The notes under the pieces are model-generated. The model had not been told where the DNA came from and searched no databases. It saw only the letters and a list, made by a program, of their open reading frames with translations. Shown in pieces: positions 1-8,248 of a stretch of DNA of 64,000 bases. Positions within the stretch are counted from its first letter, which is position 1, and every line of letters starts with the position of its first letter. The stretch lies in assembly GCF_900101015.1 (NCBI RefSeq), contig NZ_FNFZ01000020.1, forward strand, positions 1-64,000. The letters are read 5' to 3'. A program made the position numbers and the translations under genes. This DNA is from Sarcina sp. DSM 11001 (GTDB taxonomy: Bacteria; Bacillota; Clostridia; Lachnospirales; Lachnospiraceae).

Positions 1-140
1 TTTACCAGTTTGACAAGTCCGATTTTGCAGGCAAACTCCTTGATGAGCAGGAGCCCGGCATCTGAAGAAAGGTCGCCACCGTTGAAATTGATTTTGATTT
101 GCTTATTGCTTTCAAGCGAAATGGTGTTAGAATAAGTCAC
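1..140 (-). CDS. IS1380-family transposase, N-terminal fragment (runs off window)
   Basis: Reading the minus strand from a GTG at 140 gives 46 residues beginning VTYSNTISLES and containing FNGGDLSSDAGLLLIKEFA. The block GG-(D/E)-LSSDAG-LLL is the characteristic N-terminal motif of IS1380-type DDE transposases. A strong ribosome binding site (aggaggt) sits about 5 nt upstream, which supports the GTG start. The rest of the gene, including the catalytic residues, is outside the window, so whether it is intact is unknown. Confidence 0.8.
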   Translation of the reverse strand, partial: MTYSNTISLESNKQIKINFNGGDLSSDAGLLLIKEFACKIGLVKLV

Positions 141-301
141 AGGAACCTCCTTCTTGGTTTTTTATTGGCTTGAGCACCTTTATCTTACCAAGAATCAGGT
201 TCTTTTTCTATTCACTTTATAGGTGAAAGCAAATATTGCAGTAAACACAGCAACTATGCGGCTTTTAGCCGCTATCACCGCATAGCGGTGAATAATTCAG
301 G
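1..301. mobile_element. Right part of an IS1380-family insertion sequence
   Basis: The segment holds the 5' end of an IS1380-like transposase gene (minus strand) and its upstream terminal region. The upstream part contains a perfect 6-bp-arm palindrome at 276-290, caccgc-ata-gcggtg. It ends in aataattcagg at 291-301, which on the other strand reads CCTGAATTATT. A start in CC and an A/T-rich continuation fit the ends expected for this family, so 301 is my inferred outer edge. The other end lies outside the window, so inverted repeats and target duplication cannot be verified. Confidence 0.55.
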
Positions 302-658
302 TTTAGCAAAGAATGTTTTAAAAAGAATGTTTTATCGGAAAACAGAAGGATCCATGATACAAACATCTATAAAACTGGTATAATTGTTTTGATTTTGGAT
401 TTTAAACCCTTCTTCCCCGCAGTACGGGCGCTCACCAGTGATTTCCTGCGTAAAACGGGAATATTTCTCTGATGAGTGTTCTGCTTTATACAGGGCAGGA
501 GGATGTATTTCGATGCATGCCTGGTGTGACGTCACACTGGACATGTATAATTTATACAGGTCAATATCACCTTGCTCCGGCAGAGGATAGCCTGGAAATG
601 AAATCACAATGGATTGCCTTTTTTTGGCAATGTCAAATTGATGGGGGAAAAAGTCAGC
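302..658. other. Region between IS end and secreted-protein gene; short direct repeat
   Basis: I see no convincing gene here. Two adjacent copies of aaagaatgtttta lie at about 308-333, next to the inferred IS edge. The rest is mixed-composition sequence leading into the ribosome binding site (ggggga at 643-648) of the following gene. No clear sigma-A promoter was recognised. Confidence 0.4.
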
Positions 659-3022
659 ATGAGATCATTTAAGCACGTCATCGCAGCATTGTTTACAGCC
701 TGCCTGCTTGCGGCCAGTCTTTTGAATGTGGAAGCGTCGGAAGCCGGCGCTTTAAAGAACGCCGGTGCAAAAGGTTTTGCGAATGGTGCTTCTGCTGCGG
801 GCACCCTTTTGGCCGCAGGGTCATCTAAAACAGAGTCTGCCAAAAAAGCCGGCAGCAGTGATGCGGCTAAAAAAGGGAAAGAAAATACCGAAAAAGCCGG
901 AGAGGGAACAAAAAAGAAAACCGAAGAAAAAGCAAAAACGACAGAGAAAGCAAAGACAACAGAGAAGACTCCCGAGGCGAAGACTGCGGAAAAGACCGGA
1001 AAGAAGGCGGAAGAGAAGACAACATCGGAGAAAACAGAGAAAAAACCCGAAGTAAAAGCAGCAGAGAAAAAAGCAGCAGAGAAAAAAGCAGCAGAGAAAA
1101 AAGCAGCGGAGAAAAAAGCAGAAGAGAAGAAAACCGAAGTGAAGGAGACGACCGCGTCTGCAATTGAAAAAGCAAAAAACAATGCCCTGACCGCGCTTTC
1201 AAACCGTCTGTCATGGTCCCGTGGATGTGTGTATGTATACAGGGATTACGGCCTGACCAAGAACCATTTTACACAAAGGTCAAAAATCTTCGGAAAGGAC
1301 AAAAGTCTTGTAAAAGACATGGATGAGAACTGCGGGAAGAAACCTTATAGCGGAACAACCTGCATCCGGTGCGAGCAGACCGGCAGTAAGAAGGACTGGG
1401 GCGGCTGGATGTTCCTGAACGGCTATCTTAAGGAGTGGGATGGAACTCCTAAACCTAACGACGGCAAAAAGGGAGGGGCAGGTCTTGATCTCTCCGGTGC
1501 GGACGCCCTGCGTTTTTATGCCAGAGGGAAAAAGGGCGGCGAGGTCGTAGAGTTTTTTACCTGCGGTTTCGGCTATGACAAAAATAATAAAAAGACGGCG
1601 GATAATCCGGACAGCTCCACGAGAAAGTCCATCGGGCAGATCAAACTGACAAAGGACTGGAAGGAATATGTCATACCGCTCAAGGGAGCGGACCTGAGTT
1701 ATATCGTCTGCGGCTTCGGCTATGAACTGAACAGTAAGTTGAACGGAAAAAAGGATACTGTGTTTTACCTGGATGAGATCCGTTTTACCGGGAAGATCCG
1801 CAGCGCGCAGGCAGCGCCTGTCCTTCTTCGTTCCAGTGATTCGAATAACAAAAGGCTCCAAAATACAGCCTTTACGGAGGACAATGCCCTGGCAGCTCTG
1901 GCATTTCTGTCAGCCGGAAAAAAGAAGGAGGCAAAGGAGATCCTCGACGCGTTTCTGTACGCCATTCAAAACGACCGGGCCTATGGCTCCGCCGGATCGG
2001 AAAATGGTCCGAAGTGTGTCCGGAATGCCTATTCGTCCGGGGACATCAGCGCTTTTCCCGGATGGAACAGCGGAACCCGTCTGTCAGGCTGGTATGAGGA
2101 AGAAAGCGGGAAGTGGGTTGAGGATCAGCATCAGGTTGGCTGCAGTACGGGCAGCAACGCCTTTGCGGCCCTGGCATTAGTGCAATATTACAATGCCTAC
2201 GGAGATAAAACTTATCTCGAAACTGCCCGCTCCCTGATGGACTGGGTCTTAAAAAAGTGCTTCGATCATTCACTCGGTTTCACCGAAGGCTTTGACGGCT
2301 GGAAAGAAAGCGACACCCTCGATGACTATCCGCTTGACAATAAACCTACAAAAGACAACATTATTGCTTACGCCGCCTTTTCGCGGCTGTATGAGGCTAC
2401 GGGAGAGGAAAAATATCTCGAGGCAGCGGAGAATGCCATCCGTTTCATTGAAATGATGTACAATGAAAGGAAGGGGCGGTTCATAACGGGAACCCTGGAT
2501 GAACCCCTGGAAGAACCGCAGTATGTAACCACGTACGGAACATGGTATGGAGACCTGGATGGAAACCTGGAGGAAACCGAGGAGGACAACTTTATCCCCG
2601 ATAAGAGGATCATTGCCCTTAACGTCCAGTCCCTGAGCGCACTGGCCATGTGGGATTCCTTCGAACCCTATCTAAAGACGATGAACACAATAGAAAGCAT
2701 GAAGGTTAAAAAAGGAGGCTATCCGTATAACCGCAATAACAAGAACGGAGGCTGGTGGGCTGAAGGTACTGCTTTCACGGCGTTGATGTACCGGGTGTTT
2801 GGAAAAGAGAATAAGTATGAAGAAGCCATGAAGGCTCTTGTTGCGATTCAGAATAGTAACGGCCTTTTCCCGGCTGCGACTGTAAATAACTTTTACACGG
2901 GCCTGGAGCTGAGCGACGGTTCTTCCCTGAAACTTACGAAAGACACACACATTGCCCCTTCCGCATGGTTCATCATGGCTGCGAACGGTTACAACCCTTT
3001 TGCCCCTCATGGGAAGCCATAA
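659..3022 (+). CDS. Secreted protein: Lys-rich repeat linker, CBM-like domain, alpha/alpha-barrel glycosidase-like domain
   Basis: The 787-residue product starts with a signal peptide (MRSFKHVIAALFTACLLAASL, cleavage probably after VEAS). I chose ATG 659 over upstream in-frame starts because it places this signal at the N-terminus, with ggggga about 10 nt before it. Residues ~60-180 are a Lys/Ala/Glu-rich linker with tandem EKKAA units. Residues ~190-385 look like a beta-sandwich carbohydrate-binding or CIA30-like domain ending in FYLDEIRFTG. From ~410 to the end, repeated helical hairpins with NALAAL, NIIAYAAF and WWAEGTAFTALMY resemble (alpha/alpha)6-barrel glycoside hydrolases or epimerases. 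There is no lipobox, LPXTG or S-layer anchor; the cationic linker could bind cell-wall polyanions (inference). Catalytic residues and substrate were not identified. Confidence 0.65.
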   Translation: MRSFKHVIAALFTACLLAASLLNVEASEAGALKNAGAKGFANGASAAGTLLAAGSSKTESAKKAGSSDAAKKGKENTEKAGEGTKKKTEEKAKTTEKAKTTEKTPEAKTAEKTGKKAEEKTTSEKTEKKPEVKAAEKKAAEKKAAEKKAAEKKAEEKKTEVKETTASAIEKAKNNALTALSNRLSWSRGCVYVYRDYGLTKNHFTQRSKIFGKDKSLVKDMDENCGKKPYSGTTCIRCEQTGSKKDWGGWMFLNGYLKEWDGTPKPNDGKKGGAGLDLSGADALRFYARGKKGGEVVEFFTCGFGYDKNNKKTADNPDSSTRKSIGQIKLTKDWKEYVIPLKGADLSYIVCGFGYELNSKLNGKKDTVFYLDEIRFTGKIRSAQAAPVLLRSSDSNNKRLQNTAFTEDNALAALAFLSAGKKKEAKEILDAFLYAIQNDRAYGSAGSENGPKCVRNAYSSGDISAFPGWNSGTRLSGWYEEESGKWVEDQHQVGCSTGSNAFAALALVQYYNAYGDKTYLETARSLMDWVLKKCFDHSLGFTEGFDGWKESDTLDDYPLDNKPTKDNIIAYAAFSRLYEATGEEKYLEAAENAIRFIEMMYNERKGRFITGTLDEPLEEPQYVTTYGTWYGDLDGNLEETEEDNFIPDKRIIALNVQSLSALAMWDSFEPYLKTMNTIESMKVKKGGYPYNRNNKNGGWWAEGTAFTALMYRVFGKENKYEEAMKALVAIQNSNGLFPAATVNNFYTGLELSDGSSLKLTKDTHIAPSAWFIMAANGYNPFAPHGKP
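1056..1127 (+). repeat. Tandem 15-bp repeat encoding EKKAA
   Basis: About four near-identical 15-bp units (gcagagaaaaaagca) run in frame inside the secreted-protein gene and encode successive AEKKA pentads. The array lies in the Lys-rich linker and could vary in copy number by slippage without breaking the frame. Confidence 0.75.
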
Positions 3023-3073
3023 TCTTCATGAGATTTCACATGAGAATTAGCAAAAGGGTGAGTGGAAAATCTT

Positions 3074-3208
3074 ATGTTTTCAGAAGGACATTTACTCCTT
3101 ATTCTCATCAGTGTGGTGCTGATCGCCGCGGGAACTGCTTTTTGTTCACTACCCTCTGCCGCATATGTGGATAGGGAAAACTCTGAATTTGTCAAGAGAA
3201 TTGTATAA
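3074..3208 (+). pseudogene. Possible 44-residue membrane peptide or remnant of a membrane protein
   Basis: A short frame starting at ATG 3074 encodes MFSEGHLLLILISVVLIAAG followed by about 24 residues. The first ~24 residues form one hydrophobic segment resembling the first transmembrane helix of YwaF/TIGR02206-type membrane proteins. The frame stops soon after the helix and no continuation is visible, so this may be a decayed N-terminal fragment. The ribosome binding site is weak. It could also be a non-coding coincidence. Confidence 0.3.
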
Positions 3209-3247
3209 CAAAGAAAAACTGCATAAAAATAATCCATGAAATTTGAA

Positions 3248-3291
3248 AAATCGGGGAATTCCCATAGAAAATCAGGGGAATTTCCCGATTT
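3248..3291 (+). terminator. Hairpin terminator with GGGAATTCCC core
   Basis: A 16-bp stem with one mismatch is formed by 3248-3263 and 3276-3291 (AAATCGGGGAATTCCC against its complement), with a 12-nt loop and a T-rich tail (tattgtttt). It ends transcription of the upstream unit. Its A-rich left flank could allow it to work in both directions. Confidence 0.75.
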
Positions 3292-3454
3292 ATTGTTTTG
3301 CCCTTACTGCTAAGCTTTAAACCAGAAAGGTAAGCAGGTGTTTTGCTCAAAATAATTGTCTGAGAATAACAGCATATAGTCTAAGAATAACAGCGTACAG
3401 AACGTATAGAAGCTGTTAAGAACGAAGAGGCTGCCAAGAGAGAGGTAGGATGGA

Positions 3455-4429
3455 TTGAGCAATACGAAGAGGGAGAGATTCGTCTGGGAAGAGATTTCGA
3501 AAGACCCTTGTGTATATAAAGTCAGTCGGACAGATTCAGAGGATAACAGTTATGTGTTCCTGAGCGGGGATGAAGCATTGATCATAGATCCCCGATCAGA
3601 AAAAATGCTGGAGAGTATCTGCCGCCTGGCTGCCGGACTGGGGGCCCGACCGGATAAAATGCAGGTGTACCTGACACAGGCCGGCGGTGAAGAGGCACTG
3701 GCTTTGATCGAGAATATACCCTCAGAGATAACTCTCTATTGCTGTAGGGGACCTGAGAACACAATAGCCCCGGGCGCGATAGAAGCAGTTCCGGAACCTG
3801 AGGGTCCGGATCCGGAACTTACGCGTCCCGCATCCCGTCCGATGAGGACCTGGATCCATGTGCGGGATGGAGACGCTATACGGATCGGCGGTAAAGCTCT
3901 GCAAGTGATCAATATGGAAGGATGCCACAGGGAGCAGACAGGGCTCTGGATCCCGAAAGAGGGCATTCTCTTTGCCGGAGACGCGGTCAGCAGCATCAGG
4001 CTGCCTGAAGTCCGGAACTGGGATCCCCGCATTGATATGCTGGCCCTGCAGTTCGAGACGATCCGGCGGGTGCGCGGGCTCGCTGTACAGTGTATCCTGA
4101 CCGGAAGCGGTCCCTGTACAGGTGTTGACGAACTTCCGGAAGAAAGGGCGCAAAGGCGGGATAGAATTACGCCGGAATGCGCAAGTGTACTGGATCAAAT
4201 GATGGAACAGTATTGTATGAGGATCCTGGAAGTCTACCAGAATGTTCCCGCAAAGGGCGGAATCTCTGCCGAAACAATCATTGCAAAAGATGCTCTTTCA
4301 AAAGGCGCGGGCACGGAAAGCTGCCTGCGATACCTCCTCTATCGTAAATATATAGTCAGGCACGATCAGCCGGATGAAGATATTTACGAGCGCGGAAGTA
4401 CGAGGCTGACAGCTTTCCAAGAGGAGTAA
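3455..4429 (+). CDS. Degenerate metallo-beta-lactamase-fold protein
   Basis: The 324-residue product starts at TTG 3455, preceded by gaggtagga. It follows the layout of metallo-beta-lactamase-fold hydrolases: a first strand-rich part (YVFLSGDEALIIDPRS), a central repeat half, and a helical C-terminal domain of ~90 residues like those of RNase Z/glyoxalase II-type relatives. The metal motif HxHxDH is missing; that position reads LTQAGGEEA (residues 73-81). The later ligands His158 (GCHREQTG) and Asp176 (FAGD) remain. It may therefore bind one metal, bind a ligand without catalysis, or serve as a flavoprotein-like partner. It lies directly before the molybdoenzyme operon but is separated by a terminator, so a functional link is only inferred. 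Confidence 0.65.
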   Translation: MSNTKRERFVWEEISKDPCVYKVSRTDSEDNSYVFLSGDEALIIDPRSEKMLESICRLAAGLGARPDKMQVYLTQAGGEEALALIENIPSEITLYCCRGPENTIAPGAIEAVPEPEGPDPELTRPASRPMRTWIHVRDGDAIRIGGKALQVINMEGCHREQTGLWIPKEGILFAGDAVSSIRLPEVRNWDPRIDMLALQFETIRRVRGLAVQCILTGSGPCTGVDELPEERAQRRDRITPECASVLDQMMEQYCMRILEVYQNVPAKGGISAETIIAKDALSKGAGTESCLRYLLYRKYIVRHDQPDEDIYERGSTRLTAFQEE

Positions 4430-4444
4430 AAGGCTGAAAAAGCC

Positions 4445-4517
4445 GGGGGAATTCCCTGATACAGTACCTGAAAAAGGGAAAAACCCTATCAGATACGAGG
4501 GATTCCCCCGATTTTTT
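4445..4517 (+). terminator. Long hairpin terminator
   Basis: The outer stem pairs 4444-4457 (CGGGGGAATTCCCT, one-base bulge) with 4498-4510. Further short pairings occur inside (CTGATA with TATCAG; AGGG with CCCT). It is followed by attttttg. It closes the upstream gene and shares its GGGGAATTCCC core with the hairpins at 3248 and 13450. Confidence 0.75.
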
Positions 4518-4534
4518 GTGGCTGTGGTTTTATT

Positions 4535-4540
4535 TATAAT
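4535..4540 (+). promoter_or_regulatory. Probable -10 box for the molybdoenzyme operon
   Basis: TATAAT lies just after the preceding terminator. The expected -35 position is only a T-run, so the promoter may need an activator; the LuxR-type regulator encoded in the island is a natural candidate (inference). If used, the mRNA has a ~250-nt leader with small hairpins (AGCGC-TTC-GCGCT at 4578-4590; TGCAGG/CCTGCA at 4678-4703). I could not match the leader to a known riboswitch. Confidence 0.45.
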
Positions 4541-4794
4541 GAATAGTGACTATAACCCTGCCCGCAGATCGTTTTACAGCGCTTCGCGCTCTTTTCGGTG
4601 CCGTACATCGGAGGGAAGGCCGGACAGATTGCCGCACGGATGACCACACAGACTGCAGCCGGTCTGTAAGGCGTCGCTGCAGGTCTGTACGACGAAGCCT
4701 GCATGATAAGGGGAGAGGACGTAAGACGGTAATTTTTGTACAAAACATTTTTCAAAAAGGGGAAACCGGAAATTTTGCAAGGAAGGGTACAGCT

Positions 4795-7392
4795 ATGGAT
4801 GAAAAACTGAAACTTACCAGAAGAAAATTTCTCCAGGTTTCGGCAGCGGCCGGTGCCGTTGCCGCAGCTGGTGGAATAGAACTGGCGGCCCATGCCGCGC
4901 CGGATGAAGAGGCGAAAAAAGGTGAGCTGAAGTATGTACGAACCACGTGCGCGCCTAACTGCACCGGCGGCTGCGGCCAGCAGGCCTGTGTCTACAATGG
5001 TGAAATCAAGGATATTATTCAGGCGTCGGATTACGAAGATCCCGAGCACAATCCCAGAGGATGCCTCAAGGGCATCTCCTTCTCCAATCTGATCTACGGT
5101 CCCAACCGTATGCATGGACCACTCAAGCGAGTCGGAAAACCCGGTGAGGATGAGTTCGAGGAGCTGAGCTGGGAAGACGCTCTTGATCAGGCGGGAGCGG
5201 AGCTCCGCAGGATCAGCGACACATACGGGCCTGAATCGATCGCCTGTGTCGTCCAGGTTGCAGGTACCGGCCATGTCGCCAAGGGCGCGATCTCCAGGAT
5301 CGCGACTTTGAACGGCTGGGCTATGATGGGCGGCTATGAGATGAACGGCGACCTTCCCATGTCCGCTCCCATAACCTTCGGCGTGCAGTCCGAAGAACTG
5401 GAGACCTATTGCTGGCTGGACGCGAAATATATCATGTGCTTCGGCTCCAACCCCATGCAGACCCGTATCCCGGACGCGCATTTCCTTAATGAGGCGCGCG
5501 AGAACGGGGCAAAGCTGCTGGTCTTTGACCCCTGCTTCACAGCGACGGCGGCTAAGGCGGACGAGTGGTATTCCATAAAGCCTTCAAGCGACGCGGCGGT
5601 GGCTCTCGGCTTCGCCAAAGTCATCCTGGATGAGAAACTTTATGACGCGGACTTTATCCGCAAATTTACGGATATGCCGATCCTGATCAGAAGCGACAAT
5701 CAGAAAAAGCTGCTTGCGGCGGATGTCGAGGGGCTTGAGGTTCCCGCGGATATGCCTGAATACAGACAGGCCTTTGTCGCTTACAGCAAGGGAAAACCCG
5801 TCACTGTCAATCCCGAGAAGTTTGATCTGCCCATGGATACACTGCTTGAAGGGGAAGTGACGATCAGACTCAAGGATGGAAAGACCGTTAAGTGCCGCCC
5901 TGTCTTTGACCTGCTCAGCGAGATGGCTTCCCAGTGGACTCCCGAGGCGGTCGAGGCGGAGACCGACATGCCCGCTTCCGAGATCGCAAGGATCGCGCGG
6001 GAAATGGCGGCGACGAAGCCTGTTCATATCATGTACGGCGCTTCCAACTATCAGTGGTATCACGGAGACCTCAAAGGAAGAGCCCTGTCCCTGCTCGTCG
6101 CCCTGACAGGCAACATCGGACACCTTGGAGACGGTTTCTCCACCTATGCAGGCCAGTACAAGATGCGCTACAAAGGCGCCGCCTGGTGGAATGTACCCGA
6201 ACTTCCCGACCGGAAGCCCGCGGGAACATCCTTTGCCTACATGCTGGATTATACACTCAATGATTACGCGAAAAACGGGCCCCGTCCTACGATGACCTGC
6301 CCCTTCCCCAAGAGTGGTATCAAGGCCTGGATCCTGTACTGCTGCAATGCCTTTGACCAGCACAATATCGCCAATGTCCTGCGTGAGCAGGTCGAGAGCG
6401 GACAGCTCGAGTGCGTCATCACTCTGGACTTCCAGAAGACCACTACGAGCAAATACGCCCACTTCTGCCTGCCCGGTGTCAGCTGGTATGAGAAGACTGA
6501 ACTCGTTTCCACCCCGATCCATCCCTACGCCCAGCTCATGCAGCCGGCTATTGAGCCCCTGTACGACTGTAAGCCTGAGCTCTGGATCATGCGCGAGCTC
6601 GCAAAGCGTGTCAATCCGGGCGATGAGAAGTATTTCTATCCTGATCTGGATCCGGACAAGGCTGCGGAGGAAGTCATCAAACTCACCTGCGAGACCGGCG
6701 GCATCGAGATGGAAGGCGTCACCCTCGAGAAACTGAAAAAGGGACCTGTCAAACTCCACCACGAGAACCCCGGACGCAAGAGGATCCCTTTCTACGAGCA
6801 GATCCAGGGCGGGCAGCCTTTCCCTCCTGTCAGTTACCCGATGACGATCGACAAGACGGCTCAGTTCGTCAAGAGCGGCAGGATCGAATTTTACAAGGAC
6901 GAAGATACCTTTATCAAGGTCGGAGAGTGCCTGCCTGTCCACAAGCCCCCGTTCGAGGAGACGGAATATGTGCTTAATCCCGCGGCGAGGGATTTGTACA
7001 AATATACTTATATTACACGTAACAGTATTCACCGCGTACATTCCACCCATTCCAACAACCAGATGATGCGTGAACTTCAGGATGACAGCGCCAAGGTCTA
7101 TCTCAACCCCGATGACGCATCGGAAAAGGGCGTTAAGGCCGGCGACCTGGTCGAAGTCTTCAACGACAGAGGCAGACTCATTGCGGAAGCAGTCCTCGAT
7201 CCCGGTGTCCGCACTATGACTGTCATTTTTGAAGAGGGCTGGTGGAGCCGGTACACGCACGGAACATCCTACAATACGCTGCTTTACCCCTGGATCAACC
7301 CGGTTCACGAAGTATACTTTGTCTCACAGATGTGGGCACCCAACACATCGTGGAATGAATGCCTGGTGGACTTCAAAAAAGCGGAAATGTAA
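4795..7392 (+). CDS. Type II DMSO reductase-family molybdenum oxidoreductase, catalytic subunit
   Basis: The 865-residue protein starts with a twin-arginine signal (TRRKFLQVS, then an Ala-rich stretch to AAHA), so it should be folded with its cofactor and exported by Tat. The ATG at 4795 has aaggaagg 8 nt upstream and puts the signal at the N-terminus. A [4Fe-4S] site is formed by Cys52, Cys56, Cys60 and Cys90. The block GDLPMSAPITFG (Asp186), then GSNPMQTRIPDAHF and FIRKFTDMPILIRSD, matches the type II branch (NarG, DdhA, EbdA, PcrA), whose Mo ligand is Asp. In those enzymes the first cluster ligand is usually His, here Cys. The C-terminal molybdopterin dinucleotide-binding domain is present. 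Substrate is not predictable; terminal reductase is the likeliest role. Confidence 0.88.
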   Translation: MDEKLKLTRRKFLQVSAAAGAVAAAGGIELAAHAAPDEEAKKGELKYVRTTCAPNCTGGCGQQACVYNGEIKDIIQASDYEDPEHNPRGCLKGISFSNLIYGPNRMHGPLKRVGKPGEDEFEELSWEDALDQAGAELRRISDTYGPESIACVVQVAGTGHVAKGAISRIATLNGWAMMGGYEMNGDLPMSAPITFGVQSEELETYCWLDAKYIMCFGSNPMQTRIPDAHFLNEARENGAKLLVFDPCFTATAAKADEWYSIKPSSDAAVALGFAKVILDEKLYDADFIRKFTDMPILIRSDNQKKLLAADVEGLEVPADMPEYRQAFVAYSKGKPVTVNPEKFDLPMDTLLEGEVTIRLKDGKTVKCRPVFDLLSEMASQWTPEAVEAETDMPASEIARIAREMAATKPVHIMYGASNYQWYHGDLKGRALSLLVALTGNIGHLGDGFSTYAGQYKMRYKGAAWWNVPELPDRKPAGTSFAYMLDYTLNDYAKNGPRPTMTCPFPKSGIKAWILYCCNAFDQHNIANVLREQVESGQLECVITLDFQKTTTSKYAHFCLPGVSWYEKTELVSTPIHPYAQLMQPAIEPLYDCKPELWIMRELAKRVNPGDEKYFYPDLDPDKAAEEVIKLTCETGGIEMEGVTLEKLKKGPVKLHHENPGRKRIPFYEQIQGGQPFPPVSYPMTIDKTAQFVKSGRIEFYKDEDTFIKVGECLPVHKPPFEETEYVLNPAARDLYKYTYITRNSIHRVHSTHSNNQMMRELQDDSAKVYLNPDDASEKGVKAGDLVEVFNDRGRLIAEAVLDPGVRTMTVIFEEGWWSRYTHGTSYNTLLYPWINPVHEVYFVSQMWAPNTSWNECLVDFKKAEM

Positions 7393-7410
7393 GTGCTCTG
7401 TGTGTCGCGC

Positions 7411-7433
7411 CCGGTTTTCAGAGGCAAAACCGG
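7411..7433 (+). other. Hairpin between catalytic and ferredoxin subunit genes
   Basis: CCGGTTTT (7411-7418) pairs with AAAACCGG (7426-7433) across a 7-nt loop. There is no T-run, so it is more likely an mRNA processing or stability element than a terminator. It lies in the 97-nt gap between two genes that must be co-expressed. Confidence 0.45.
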
Positions 7434-7489
7434 CGTTGATCCACGAGGAACGAGAAATGGTCAATGTTCCGAAAGGAGAATGAATCCAA

Positions 7490-8236
7490 ATGCGTTATTG
7501 TATGGTGATAGATCTGGATAAATGCATCGGCTGCCAGACCTGCGCGGTTATCTGCAAGATGCATCACGCCCAGCCGCAGGGAACCTGGTGGAACAGGGTT
7601 TTCACGCAGGGCTCAGAGTACCATCAGTCGGCGGTGCGTACCGGAAACGGTTATAAAATTGAATATCTGCCTGTGTCGTGCCAGATGTGCGAAAATGCCC
7701 CTTGTGAGAGGGTCTGTCCCACCGGAGCGACCTACAAGAATGAACAGGGTATGATCCTGGTCGACTACAACCGCTGTATCGGCTGCCGTACCTGTATGGC
7801 AGCCTGCCCCTACGGCGTGCGCCAGTTCAACTGGAAGGACCCCAAAAAAGAGAAGGCGGAAGCCGGCTATGCGTACGGCTATCCCTTCGATGTCACAGAG
7901 AACGGAAAACGGCTGGTTTATACGCAGGACCGTCCCGCAGGTGTTGTGGAAAAATGTACATTCTGCGTCGAGTGCATGAATGCGGACGGTACCTACGACG
8001 CTCTTCCCGCCTGCGTCCGCGCCTGCCCCGGCAAGGCCCGTTACTTCGGTGACCTGGATGATCCGGATTCCGAGGTGAGCCGTCTTGTCGCAAGCAAACA
8101 GGTCTTCCGTCTCAAGGAAGAATACGGCACCGAGCCCAAGGTCTACTATATCTCCTCTACCAAGAGCAAAAATGTAGAAGGCCCCTGGGAGGAACAGTCC
8201 TGGGAAAACAAAACTGAGAATACAATGATACCGTAA
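7490..8236 (+). CDS. DmsB-type four-cluster ferredoxin subunit
   Basis: The 248-residue protein carries four cysteine groups in the DmsB/PhsB/NrfC pattern: CIGCQTCAVIC, CQMCENAPCERVC, CIGCRTCMAAC, and a split last group CTFC...CVRAC. Each should hold a [4Fe-4S] cluster passing electrons between the membrane anchor and the molybdenum subunit. It has no signal of its own, as expected for a subunit carried out with a Tat-tagged partner. The start ATG 7490 follows aaaggag. It lies between the catalytic subunit and the NrfD-like anchor, 12 nt before the latter. Confidence 0.9.
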   Translation: MRYCMVIDLDKCIGCQTCAVICKMHHAQPQGTWWNRVFTQGSEYHQSAVRTGNGYKIEYLPVSCQMCENAPCERVCPTGATYKNEQGMILVDYNRCIGCRTCMAACPYGVRQFNWKDPKKEKAEAGYAYGYPFDVTENGKRLVYTQDRPAGVVEKCTFCVECMNADGTYDALPACVRACPGKARYFGDLDDPDSEVSRLVASKQVFRLKEEYGTEPKVYYISSTKSKNVEGPWEEQSWENKTENTMIP

Positions 8237-8248
8237 GGGGGGACAGCA

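Noticed and set aside
604-1182. Minus-strand frame with Phe/Ser/Ala repeats
   Set aside because: It is the complement of the Lys/Ala/Glu repeat linker of the secreted protein and has no independent support.
4541-4794. Molybdenum-cofactor riboswitch in the leader of the molybdoenzyme operon
   Set aside because: Only short isolated hairpins were found; I could not build the multi-stem architecture of the known motif. A covariance search could revisit this.
5584-7308. Long minus-strand open frame opposite the molybdoenzyme gene
   Set aside because: It is antisense to a clearly real gene with catalytic and cluster motifs, lacks family motifs of its own, and arises from codon bias of the sense strand.
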